Program-made: the position numbers and the translations under genes | NCBI RefSeq assembly: GCF_029873635.1 | Contig: NC_080424.1 | Coordinates: forward strand, 1,577,501 to 1,641,500 | DNA: 64,000 bases | Source of the DNA: Malania oleifera | Taxonomy: Eukaryota > Streptophyta > Magnoliopsida > Santalales > Ximeniaceae | Direction: 5' to 3' | Shown here: positions 24,701 through 33,959 of the stretch, piece after piece | Position numbering within the stretch: the stretch's first letter is position 1 | Layout of the letters: every line of letters begins with the position of its first letter | The notes under the pieces: model-generated | Databases searched by the model: none | The model's input: the letters and a program-made list of their open reading frames with translations, nothing else | What the model was told of the DNA's origin: nothing

Positions 24701-27700
24701 ATAATCTACTAATAGATAGAAGATTGCAAGTAAGTTTAGGAACATGAAGGACATATTTAATTCTATTTTCTCGGAGATTCTAATTGAACCTGCACCTGCA
24801 ATGGATGAAAGACTCCCATCTGCAATCCTCACCTTTTTATTACCTGGACAAGAATAATACGATTGAAACAATTGAGATATACTGGTCATATGGTCGGATG
24901 CACTTGAATCAATAATCCGTGGTGCAAAGGCTAAAGAATTGGAATAGGCACTCGACATATTATCTGTTTGGGTCAAGGAACCAATAGAAGTACCGGATAT
25001 CGGATTGGATTTCAGCAGTTGAAGAAGTTGATCCATCTGCTCTGAACTTAGAAGATTGGTTTGGGCTTCATTTGCTCTAGGAATCACTTGGTTGTTTCCA
25101 GGTCCAGGTTTGCTGCTCTTCCATTTTGCTGGTTTTCCATGTAGTTTCTAGCAGATTTTTTCGGTATGACGTGGCTTATTACAATAGTCACACCATACTC
25201 GAGATTTTTGATTGGGATATGACCGCTGTATAGAGGCATTAGCAGTAGCCAAAACAGTAGGATTAGCAACAACCAAAGCTGAGTTCTTCACTGTTCCATG
25301 AGCCCCTTTTTTCTTTAGCATAACATTCCAATGACAATCTTCACGTCTCACTTCAGAAATACCTCTCCAATTGGAGGTAGAGGTTGTCTACCAATAATCC
25401 TCCGCCCAACCTCATCAAACTCATCATTGAGTCCAACCAAGAATTTAAAAATTCTTGCATTTTCCACCCTCTTCTTGTTGTAGTTGCAATCATCAGGGGT
25501 CTTCCATTCATAATCATTGAATAGATCCAAGTCCTGCCATGGTCCCTTAAGGACATTAAAATATTTAGTCACACTGTCTTCCCCTTGTTGGGTCTTGCCA
25601 ATTTTTTGTTGCAATTCATAAATCCGAGAATTTTCCAAGGTCAGAATACATCTGACTAACATTAACCCAAAGTTCTTTTGTAGTAGGATAGCACATGTAA
25701 TTAGCACTAATATCTTCATTCATTGCATTCACAAGCCAAGCCATAATCATGGAATTTTGAGCATCCCATATAGCATATGATGGGTTTGCTCTATCAGGGA
25801 CTTTGGTTTCACCAGTAAGGTACCCAATCTTACCTCTCCCACGGATGTGCATTTGAACTGACTGAGACCATCTCAAGAAGTTGGCTTCATTGAGACGGAT
25901 ATTTGTGATTTGGACTGAATGGGGTTCGGTATGGGCTACTTTGGTTTCAGTTTTGGTATTGACCACAGGTTCAGGTCTGGCCATGGTCTTAAATTTTCAC
26001 GGAATTGTCGAAATTTCCAATTTCCGTCACCCTAGAAATCAAAATGGTGGGCGATTTTTGACTTGTATAATTTCCATCGAAATCTCAACGAATGAACTGA
26101 AATTTATTGAAATCTCGAAATTTTAGGGAAATTTGTCAAAATTTTAACTATAAAATGAACTTTCATCGGAATTCAAATGAGAGATTTAGGAGTGAAGTGA
26201 AATTTCTCTTTTAATTTAATTTATTTTATTTTATCGAAACAAAAGATCATTACAAGTGTTTTTGAAATTATATAAAAAAATAAACTTACAGTAACATTTT
26301 ATTTAGCTATTTATGTCTAAATTATCATTATTTTTATAATAAATAATATTTAAATGATTTATGAATTTCATTTGTATTAATTAAATATGTTGTACATTAT
26401 CTTACAAATGTGTTTGATACACATACTATTTTACAACTTTTCCCCCTAATACGAAACGTAGGTGTATTTAATTTGAAATATATTAGTCCTAAAACTTGTA
26501 TTATTATGTTTGTTAACCATTTCTAAAGTTTCACAAAGAATTCCATGATTTACTACTAATTTCCGTTATTTTTTTCAAATCCAAATCGAAATCGACATTG
26601 AAATCGAAATTCCTGTCAAAATTTTTGTACTTTTAGAGCTTCGAAATTTGAGTCGAAATCGAAATTTAAGACCTTGGGTCTGGCCATGGTGGAAGTTTCA
26701 GAAATTTCAGACATAATGGAAGCTGAACAGGGTTAAGGCAATAAGGCCTAGGTTTTAGAGGCTATAACTGCCGAAAGCAAAAGAAAACTAGGCTCTAATA
26801 CCATCTAGAAGTGGAGAAGAATTGAAATATTATTTCTTATTATTTTAAAATAAGGTACAAATGTACAATCTGAATGTCTTATAGACTACCAGGATAATCT
26901 AAAAGGAAAGATTAATAAAGGAAAGAATAACAAAAATTTCTAGCAAATCTCCTAAGAATCTATCCTAGAATATCTCCTAAGAATATTTACATAATTACAG
27001 AAATTTCTCCTATAATCAGAGTGAGAGTTGACTGGATAAATTTGGAAACTTTCCAACACATGATAAAGAAACTAGTGGCAACATGTATGTGTGTGTTGCT
27101 AGTTTTTAGTTTATGTTGTTGGTTTTTGGCTGTCGTGGTGACAATTGTCTGGTTTTCAGTTGTTGACACAACTTGTTGACATAGTATTTTAATATTTGGA
27201 ATTCACTTCCGTGGATTAAATTATTATATGAACAGATTTTTTAATGAAAAATTAAAATAAACTTGCCATGTGAATTTAAAATAAAATAAATAAATTCTAA
27301 AAATTTAAAGGTTATAAAAATCATTCAAAAATATCAGCAATTTTTATCTTTCATATACAATAGTATTATTCTCGGAGAATTAGAAAGGGAGTTAAATTTT
27401 TCTCATGATGCAACTCTTCTCTCCTCTCCCTTTCTGATGTGCTTTAGTGTTATCTTCCTCAGCCTTATTGTGACTATGATGGAGCAGGATATCCAGAGGA
27501 TAGTGCCTTTTATTTAAGATAGGAAAAAGTCAGGAAAGGGGCATTTTGTTTAGGTTAGAGTGCAACCTAAGTCACAATCAGTATATCTTCATGGGCAGCA
27601 AAGTTGTTTTCATTTGAGATTTTGTTGGTCTTTGGTAGGTAAGGAGGTTTTTCAGTTGCACTAAAAAATTGGTGGGAGCTGTATTGATGGTGATCAGGCT

Positions 27701-30700
27701 TACGAAGATGGGAAAATCCTTGGAGTTAAGGTTGGGTTGGAACATCAAGAGATTTTCAGTTTTTGTTCTGGGAGGGCTAAAGGGAAAACGGTGGAGAGGG
27801 TTTGTGCAAATGTTTTGCATGCTAGCTATTTCAATGAACCCATGAGTTGATGGCACACAAACTGAGCAATTTACTTGTTCATGAAGTGAGGCAGTGCACC
27901 AGCCTGCCTTTTATTTTTTATTTTTTATTTTTAAAAGGAAGTGAGGTAGTCTTGGTGAGACAGAATACTTAGTGCTCATGGTGTGGTGGTGCAATGCGCA
28001 TGGAGAAGGAGAAGCAGGCTCTTCACATCACGCAGGTAAACATAACTGGTTTTGCAGGGAGTACATTTCCAGGTTCAGAGGTGACTAGGTTTTGTGTGTG
28101 TGTGTGTGTGTGTGTGTACGACTGTATGTATATTATTGAGCGCAAAGAATCATAGAGATAAAAAACAGCAATATTGTAGAAGACAAAAGTTCAAAGAAAA
28201 TAAAAAAAAAGATTAAAACAGAAAGGTAGCAAGTTGAAGGACAGTTTATCCTAGAATCAAATTTGCCGCCACTTCGATGTAGGGGGTGTGACATTTGATC
28301 ATTTGGATTTGACAGACAAGCCAACTGACAAGCTGCCACATAACTAATGTCTGTGAACTCAGCCTAATTTTGAATTAAGTGCAAAGCTAAAAGATATTGG
28401 GGGAGAAAATAAAGACACCTATATATAGTTCTAGGAAGAGGTAACTGCTGGCTCAAATTAAATCCAGATATAAATATAGAAAATAAATTGAAAAACTGAC
28501 AAATGAAACCAAAATTAACCAAAAATTGAATGGAATTAATAAATCATTGCTGCGATAATAGTTTCAATTGACGATGAAGAAAGAAAATTCTTGGTTCAGT
28601 TCTCCACCTTGACGACAGAAAAAAAGGATTGGTCAAATTCTATTGAGTCTGATCCATAATGATCGTTTATCAAGGAATGACTTTGGTTATCAAATGATTG
28701 AACAACCGGGAGCAATTTACTTACGATACTACATTCATAAAAAGTATCTAATGAATTATGAGTTCAACACATCTTGTTTAGTAGAAAGACGGATATTCCT
28801 CGCTCATTATCAGACAATCACTTATTCACAAACTTCGTGTGGGGCTAATAGTTTTCATTTCCCACATCATGTAAAACCCTTTTCGCTTCGCTTAGCCCTA
28901 TCCCCCTCTAGGGGTATTTTAGTGATAGGTTCTATAGGAATTGGATGATCCTATTTGGTCAAATACCTAGCGACATACTCCTATGCTCCTTTCATTATGG
29001 TATTTCTGAACAAGTTAGAAGAAAATATAAAAGAAAGATGCAAAGTTATTTTATTAAATGATGTAATAAAACCAGGTAGAAGGCTCAAACTTCAAATAAC
29101 GAACGAGGAAAATGCTAAAAATTTTGAGATTTATCTATTGGATCAGATGACATCCCAATAGAAGTTCAGAAATGCTTGGGAGATAACAAAATAATATGAT
29201 TAACTTGTTTAAAATTATTAGGACTAGGAAGATGCTTGATGAATGAAGGAAAAACACTTTAATACATGTATACAACAATAAAGGAGATGCTCAAATTTAC
29301 GATAACTGCTGTTGAATTGAATTATAATTTATAATGAGAATTTTGGAAGAGGGTCGAACAAAGGCTAAGGTTAGAAATGAGGGATTTTCAAGATCAGTTT
29401 GGTTTTTGGCCCATGAGATCAACTGTTGAAGCTATATACCTTTAAGAAGATTATTAAGAAAGGGAAAAGAAGAGGGATTTGCGCTTGGTTTTTGTTATCC
29501 TAGAGAAGGAAAGATCTATGGTGGGTTCTAGAAATTAAAATAAAATAAAATGAAGCATGTAGTTGATATATTGATGTCATTTAGGGTATATGCAGTGGGT
29601 TATGATCAGTCTTAGGATTAGAGTTAGAGAGTTTAGGGAATCCAATCACAATATGTGGACATTGAGGATCTGCTTTGAGTCATAATATTTTTGCATTAGT
29701 CATGGATGAACTTACTAGGAATATCCAAAAGGAGGTTTTGTGATGTACGCCATAAAATCTCGAGATTTTAAGATAAGTTAGTTGTAAGACAGAATACATT
29801 AATTGCAATTTTATTTATTTTGCAAGGAATATTGGAGAAAATATGAACTTGATGGTCAAGAATTTCTTAGCGCTAGTGGATTTAGGTGTCATGGATCTAT
29901 TATGCAAACTGATGGAGAGTGCATGGAGCTAGAAGTGGAGAAAATAGAGAAGCCCTCCAAGCTTGTGTGATTGTAAAATGCTGGTAAATTTGAAGCAAAG
30001 TTCATGACTAATAAATTATGTTATGTAGGTCATAGTGGAAGACAACTAAGAATCAAGATAATCAAGATGTAAATGTAGTTAGAGAATGCTAAGGTGGATG
30101 AGAGGTACGGTACTAGATTATTTAAGAAATGAGCACATCCGTGATAAGCTAGGCGAACCAGCTATAGAAGTTAAGGGTGAAGTGTAAGTATCGATAAGAT
30201 GGTTTGGACACTTGCGTTGTAGACCGAACAATGCACAAATAAGGAAGAATGGGTGAGTTAGCAGTAGTAGGATGGGGAGAAGCAGACATAGTAAGGATTT
30301 GATTGCACAACATTGTTTGGAGGATGTTGTACTAGATCATGTGGAATGGTTGACACAGATTCATGCAGCTGGCCCACGAGGCTTGTTTGTTCTTTGTTGT
30401 TGCCTCCTGTTTTCCTTGTAGATGGTCAGTTGAAAAGTTGATATAAGCCATTTCGTGTGGAATTTGTTGGCATTCTTGGTTTCATTCATGATCATGTACA
30501 AGCTTCTAAATTTCTTTTTTGCATAAAATAATTTGTGGTTTTCTTTCATTGTGTAAAGAGTTATGGTACATATTGATTCGATGAATGTATGCTTTAGCTA
30601 CTACTTGCTTATTTTAACCAATTTTTTGACCACCTTTATGCAACATTTTTTCAGCCGTTGCCAACAATATCCAGAAAACAAATGATCGACTTACAGTTCC

Positions 30701-31498
30701 TGTGACAACTGCCGAATTTGCAGTGATGCGCGCAGCTTTCAGTGTATGAAATTATGTACACTTATGTCTTCCTCATTTTTTTCAATGATCCTTTTTATAT
30801 CATCATTTATAGTGAAATATTAGATGTTGCTAGCCTTAAGTTGTGATATGGCCTTCCAAGAGACCCTCGCCTTGAAAATAAATGCCTCTTCTCTTATATC
30901 AAGGCAGTATTTGACAAAGTTCTGCCTTTCATTTCTTTCAAAATTGAAAAATGGGACATGTACAGTGCAAAATGAAGAAGAGACGGAATTAATTTTATTT
31001 TATTTTTTGAGGATGGGAGATGGGTGAGGGAGGAAAATCCAATCTTCTTGGTGTGAAGTTGGACATATTGCTCTCAGATAGGATTGTTTTATGCATCCTC
31101 TTCAGGGATGACTAGTGCATACTGAAGATCTTTAGTAGGATATGGTTTGTCGTGATTCAGATATTGTTTTAGGAGTGCAATACCTGGCGAGTAAAGATTT
31201 CATGAAGTATGGATATATTCTGAAGTTTGAAATCTAACAGTATAGATTTCAGGTTTCTATCGTCTACATTTTGCCTATGCGGTCTCGACTGCTGTGTGAA
31301 TTGACACAACTCATTCTATTTCTAGTATCACAACTTCTATATGCACGTAATAAAATAAAAAAAGATTTCCATCGTTTGCAGTATGCCTTGCCTCGACTCA
31401 TGGGTTGGGACTATTACGGCACTAAGCCGCCAAGCAGCAGCGTGGGGAAGCCATCGAAGGTGGATCCACAACACTTAGACTTGGAATGGGATAGATGA
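18766..31498 (+). CDS. WHY2: WHIRLY2-type single-stranded-DNA-binding protein, organellar (8 exons, 240 aa)
   Basis: Exons: 18766-18797, 19454-19575, 19687-19784, 19879-19974, 20174-20268, 20453-20526, 30655-30743, 31382-31498; all introns are GT-AG and the phases agree. The protein starts [11 protein letters not shown], a basic presequence like WHY2 mitochondrial targeting peptides, and ends LDLEWDR, the acidic/aromatic tail of the family. The Whirly domain runs from about residue 55: [16 protein letters not shown] (KGKAALS at 66-72, the ssDNA-binding and oligomer motif), [75 protein letters not shown]. Length matches plant WHY2 (about 240 aa). Whirly proteins form tetramers that bind melted organelle DNA and limit microhomology-mediated rearrangement (family knowledge). 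Exon 4 uses the acceptor at 19877-19878, giving [12 protein letters not shown], about one residue longer than usual; the AG at 19885-19886 would bring a stop. Intron 6 is 10,128 bp and TE-filled. Targeting is inferred, not shown. Confidence 0.93.
20527..21393 (+). other. WHY2 intron 6, 5' part without recognised element
   Basis: Starts with a consensus donor GTAAGT. T-rich intronic sequence with no repeat boundary or coding signal up to the copia TSD (CATGA, 21394-21398). Confidence 0.5.
21399..21670 (-). repeat. 3' LTR of the copia element
   Basis: Direct repeat of 26804-27058. In element orientation it runs from TGTTGGAAAGTTTCC to CCACTTCTAGA. It contains a duplicated AAAGGAAAGAA stretch that the other LTR lacks. 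Confidence 0.9.
21678..25984 (-). pseudogene. Broken copia gag-pol polyprotein
   Basis: Fragments in several frames, interrupted by stops and frameshifts. Gag starts at 25984 ([32 protein letters not shown]). A CCHC zinc knuckle [14 protein letters not shown] lies at 25151-25192. The protease site reads DSSASDHMT (about 24880-24915), where DSGA is usual. The integrase region (24116-24541) has RLGRPSF in place of HLGHPSF, then [17 protein letters not shown] and [10 protein letters not shown]; its C-terminal part is at 23614-23982. RT (22193-23337) keeps [14 protein letters not shown], but the catalytic YVDD is YVDN (about 22590-22605). RNase H (21678-22040) has [13 protein letters not shown] and [14 protein letters not shown]. 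Loss of the RT aspartate and protease glycine plus the frame breaks make it inactive by inspection. Confidence 0.9.
25985..26676. mobile_element. MITE copy 1, 692 bp, 11-bp TSD GGTCTGGCCAT
   Basis: Termini GGTCTTAAATTTTC and (reverse complement) GGTCTTAAATTTCG form an imperfect inverted repeat, with an extra TTG at the right end. A perfect 11-bp duplication GGTCTGGCCAT lies at 25974-25984 and 26677-26687. The interior is AT-rich and full of GAAATTTC-type short palindromes; no transposase. The 9-11 bp TSD points to a Mutator-like origin (inference). A second copy is at 58760-59460. It inserted in the copia leader so that the gag start ATG lies in the duplicated target. Confidence 0.8.
26804..27058 (-). 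repeat. 5' LTR of the copia element
   Basis: Direct repeat of 21399-21670, followed in element orientation by the TGGTATTAGAGCC primer-binding site at 26791-26803. Confidence 0.9.
27064..28545. other. Unassigned part of WHY2 intron 6
   Basis: Intronic DNA between the copia element and the plastid insert. 27400-27900 is less AT-rich and could be an old retroelement relic, but I recognise no domain. A (GT)n microsatellite lies at 28093-28117. Confidence 0.45.
28093..28117. repeat. (GT)n microsatellite
   Basis: About twelve uninterrupted TG dinucleotides in WHY2 intron 6. Confidence 0.9.
28546..29016 (+). pseudogene. ycf2: Nuclear plastid DNA insert: fragment of ycf2
   Basis: Translates with interruptions to the ycf2 stretch containing [74 protein letters not shown] and [21 protein letters not shown], ending [19 protein letters not shown]. 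The match starts at ATTGCTGCGATA and stops abruptly at AACAAGTT. An A-run of seven at 28619-28625 shifts the frame, and the Walker-A-like GSIGTGR segment is broken by a TGA at 28946-28948. This is a dead transfer (NUPT) about 470 bp long, carried in WHY2 intron 6. Confidence 0.92.
29341..30365 (+). mobile_element. RTE-type LINE relic
   Basis: Broken frames match the plant RTE reverse transcriptase: [16 protein letters not shown] near 29395, [20 protein letters not shown]-like residues near 29690-29740, then [31 protein letters not shown] and [14 protein letters not shown] near 30085-30230, ending [18 protein letters not shown] and QIHAA before 30370. Many stops and frameshifts; the middle segment (about 29760-30050) is poorly preserved. 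It lies in sense orientation in WHY2 intron 6, about 290 bp before exon 7. Confidence 0.8.
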
Positions 31499-33387
31499 AG
31501 TAATGATGCTGTGCACATATTAAACATCGAGATGGAAGTTTTTGGTTTTGACTGATGAGGATGGCAGATATTTGAACATTTTTTTTGCCAGTATGATCAA
31601 TGCTACATGGATATTGGTATGTAGCAAAAATGACCAACTCTATGCTTGTGGGTGGGTGTTGTACTGTATTTTATGCCAATTAACATAGTTTAATTGTGAA
31701 AAATAGTTTTTATTTTGCGGTCGTTTTGTTGAATCAAGCTTGAAGACTACACATTAAATCTAGAATAATAACAAGGAGGCAACAATTCAACATTGTATAT
31801 GATATCTTGCATGGGGAAAGCACAAGAGACTTTGGGTGAGATCGTGTCGAGCAATGTGTTGCAGAGAACAATTTGGGATGCTTATTTGAAGCTAGTTATG
31901 TAACATTTGATGTTCTTTTTTATGTGGGTGGTGTTTTACTTTTGTTTACTAATGAAATTAACCCTTCGCCGTACCCTTTTCCTTTATATAAAAGGAGTCA
32001 CAGTAATATAATGTGTTTCTAGGATAGACATTATGCATACTATCATTCAATTTCTATATATTTGTGAAGGATCGTGCAACGATGTTTTGGAGGAATTGAA
32101 AATAGAATAAAATGTCAAAGGAAATTATGATTTGGAGGATGAATTATGAATATATTGGAGATGCTTTCCATAGGTAGTTTTCTGGCACCCATCCATGGGC
32201 TTCAACTACTTTTGGTAAGGTAAGTTCGAAGAATAAGAGGGAAAAAAGTTATATAGGTTTAGTGACTGGATTAGTGTTGTGATTGAAGATGCATTGATTT
32301 GGGAGTTATGATTGAAGATCAATGATTAGCTGATGAAGATATAGAGACTATGTATGATTAAAAGGCACAAGACAATGATAAAAATTGAATCCGATTGAAT
32401 GCTAACGGTTTCTTTGCTGTTGCAGATAATGAAAAAAAAGAAGAAGAGTGAAAATCATTTTCAGTTAGTTTTACTTTATAATTATTAGCTTTATTTGAGA
32501 TTGATATTTTGTGAGTTGTATTTTTTCTTGTTGAATGAACTTGTTGAGATTCACTATGTCTCAATCCTCATTCAAATTTTGGATGTGTATCATCAATGCA
32601 ATCTTTAATTTAACATTATGAACATATATATATATATATATATATATCTTTCATGTTTGGCCATCAATTAAGGAAAGTGACAGAAAATAAAACATAATTT
32701 TTTATTTTATTTTATTTTCATTTCTTCAAATAAAATCCTCAACCCAAATAAATTTTTATTCCTTAAAATTTGTTAGATTCATATATTTTAATGTATTTTT
32801 TTTGCAAAATAGTGGCATTCCATTTTGTTGTTGTATTTATTTACTGTCAAACAAGAGAATGGAAGTGAGAATGGAATGTCCATTCCATATTAATTGGAAT
32901 TGTATGTTTGCATCCAAATAATGGAATGTGAGAATGCTCATCCCATTCTATTCTCTATTCCATTTCATTACTTCTTCATTTCATTGCTACGTACCAAACA
33001 TAGCATTAACCTAGTGACTGACTATAGATACAATTCCAAAATGAAATTATGTATGTACTACAATGTAAGTGATTATACCCGAAGGTGGTATTTATATTAT
33101 ACAGTCAAAACATACACAATCTCGTTAAGGTCTTACACAATATGGGAGTGTGGTTGCTAGATGTGGTCAACATGCTTATTTTATGGATTGGTCCAAGCAT
33201 CTACTCAAGACGCTTAAACTTCAAAGAAGCTCATCCCAAATAAAATGAAATGTCTAGATAAAAAACAAAATGCGATTGGACAAAAATATTTCTAATGATT
33301 TGAGCATCCATCAAGATGCATACACTTCACAGAAATTAATCAAGACTATAATATTAAAATGTCTCTAAAACACATCATAATGAAACT
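31499..33387. other. WHY2 3' flank and intergenic DNA
   Basis: The first several hundred bases probably hold the WHY2 3' UTR; an AATGAA poly(A)-like signal is near 31950, but the true end is not certain. An (AT)n microsatellite lies at 32633-32648. About 32812-33005 has GGAATGGAAT/ATTCCATTCC-type repeats typical of small MITEs, but no TSD was identified. No gene recognised. Confidence 0.4.
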
Positions 33388-33405
33388 AAGAAACAAAATG
33401 TCTTA

Positions 33406-33675
33406 GCCCCCATGGGCATGGTACAGTGGAAAGGCATCAACATATAAGAATGAGCATTGGGGGTTCAATTTTTAGTAGATACACAATGTGTGTCTTGGGT
33501 TTAGGATTGACCAAACGTCCACCTGGTGCATGGAAGCCGTGTCCGCATCCGGACTTTACCCTGATCAGTGAGATCTAGGGGCGAGGACATTGATTTGTGG
33601 ATTTGGTGCTGCACCGGGGGGGTCTGAAGGGCTCGTCGGTGGCTGGAGTTCCCACGTCATCAGAAGAAAAAAAAG
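33406..33675 (+). mobile_element. tRNA-derived SINE, 18-bp TSD
   Basis: Begins GCCCCCATGGGCATGGTACAGTGG (A-box region) and has a B-box-like GGGGGTTCAATTTTTAG. The body contains GGTGCTGCACCGGGGGGG and GGTGGCTGGAGTTCCC; the tail is A-rich. A perfect 18-bp repeat AAGAAACAAAATGTCTTA lies at 33388-33405 and 33676-33693. Same family as the reverse-strand copy at 14731-14944. Confidence 0.88.
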
Positions 33676-33959
33676 AAGAAACAAAATGTCTTAATACTTT
33701 CAAAATGAAGTCAGATCAAAATGCCTTAACAATTTATAATGTGATCATAATCATATTTACATAAGTGCATGCATAGCACAATAAATAACAATAAAATTGA
33801 TAAATCCACATAATTCTTGAGAATGACATAATTACCAAAAAACAAAGTTTGCATATGCCAAATGATGTACTCCCACCAACCAAAAAACATTAATGGGATT
33901 GAATTAAACATATACTAGTTACATGTTAGTCGAATAGTGATTATTTGCTTGGTTGGAAT

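Larger units (their letters stand above)
21399..27058 (-). mobile_element. Ty1/copia LTR retrotransposon, structurally complete but decayed, TSD CATGA
   Basis: Reverse-strand element with a perfect TSD CATGA at 21394-21398 and 27059-27063. The 5' LTR is 26804-27058 (255 bp) and the 3' LTR 21399-21670 (272 bp); both start TGTTGGAAAGTTTCC in element orientation. The adjacent PBS 26791-26803 reads TGGTATTAGAGCC, one base off the initiator-Met tRNA site. The polypurine tract 21671-21682 contains TTGAGGGGGAG. The domain order gag, protease, integrase, RT, RNase H is that of copia. The two LTRs differ by several indels and substitutions, so it is not recent. A MITE (25985-26676) interrupts the leader just before gag. 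It lies antisense inside WHY2 intron 6. Confidence 0.93.

Noticed and set aside
28643-28948. Open frame resembling a ycf2 gene
   Set aside because: It is a 470-bp plastid DNA fragment with a frameshift and a stop; the plastid gene is several kilobases long.
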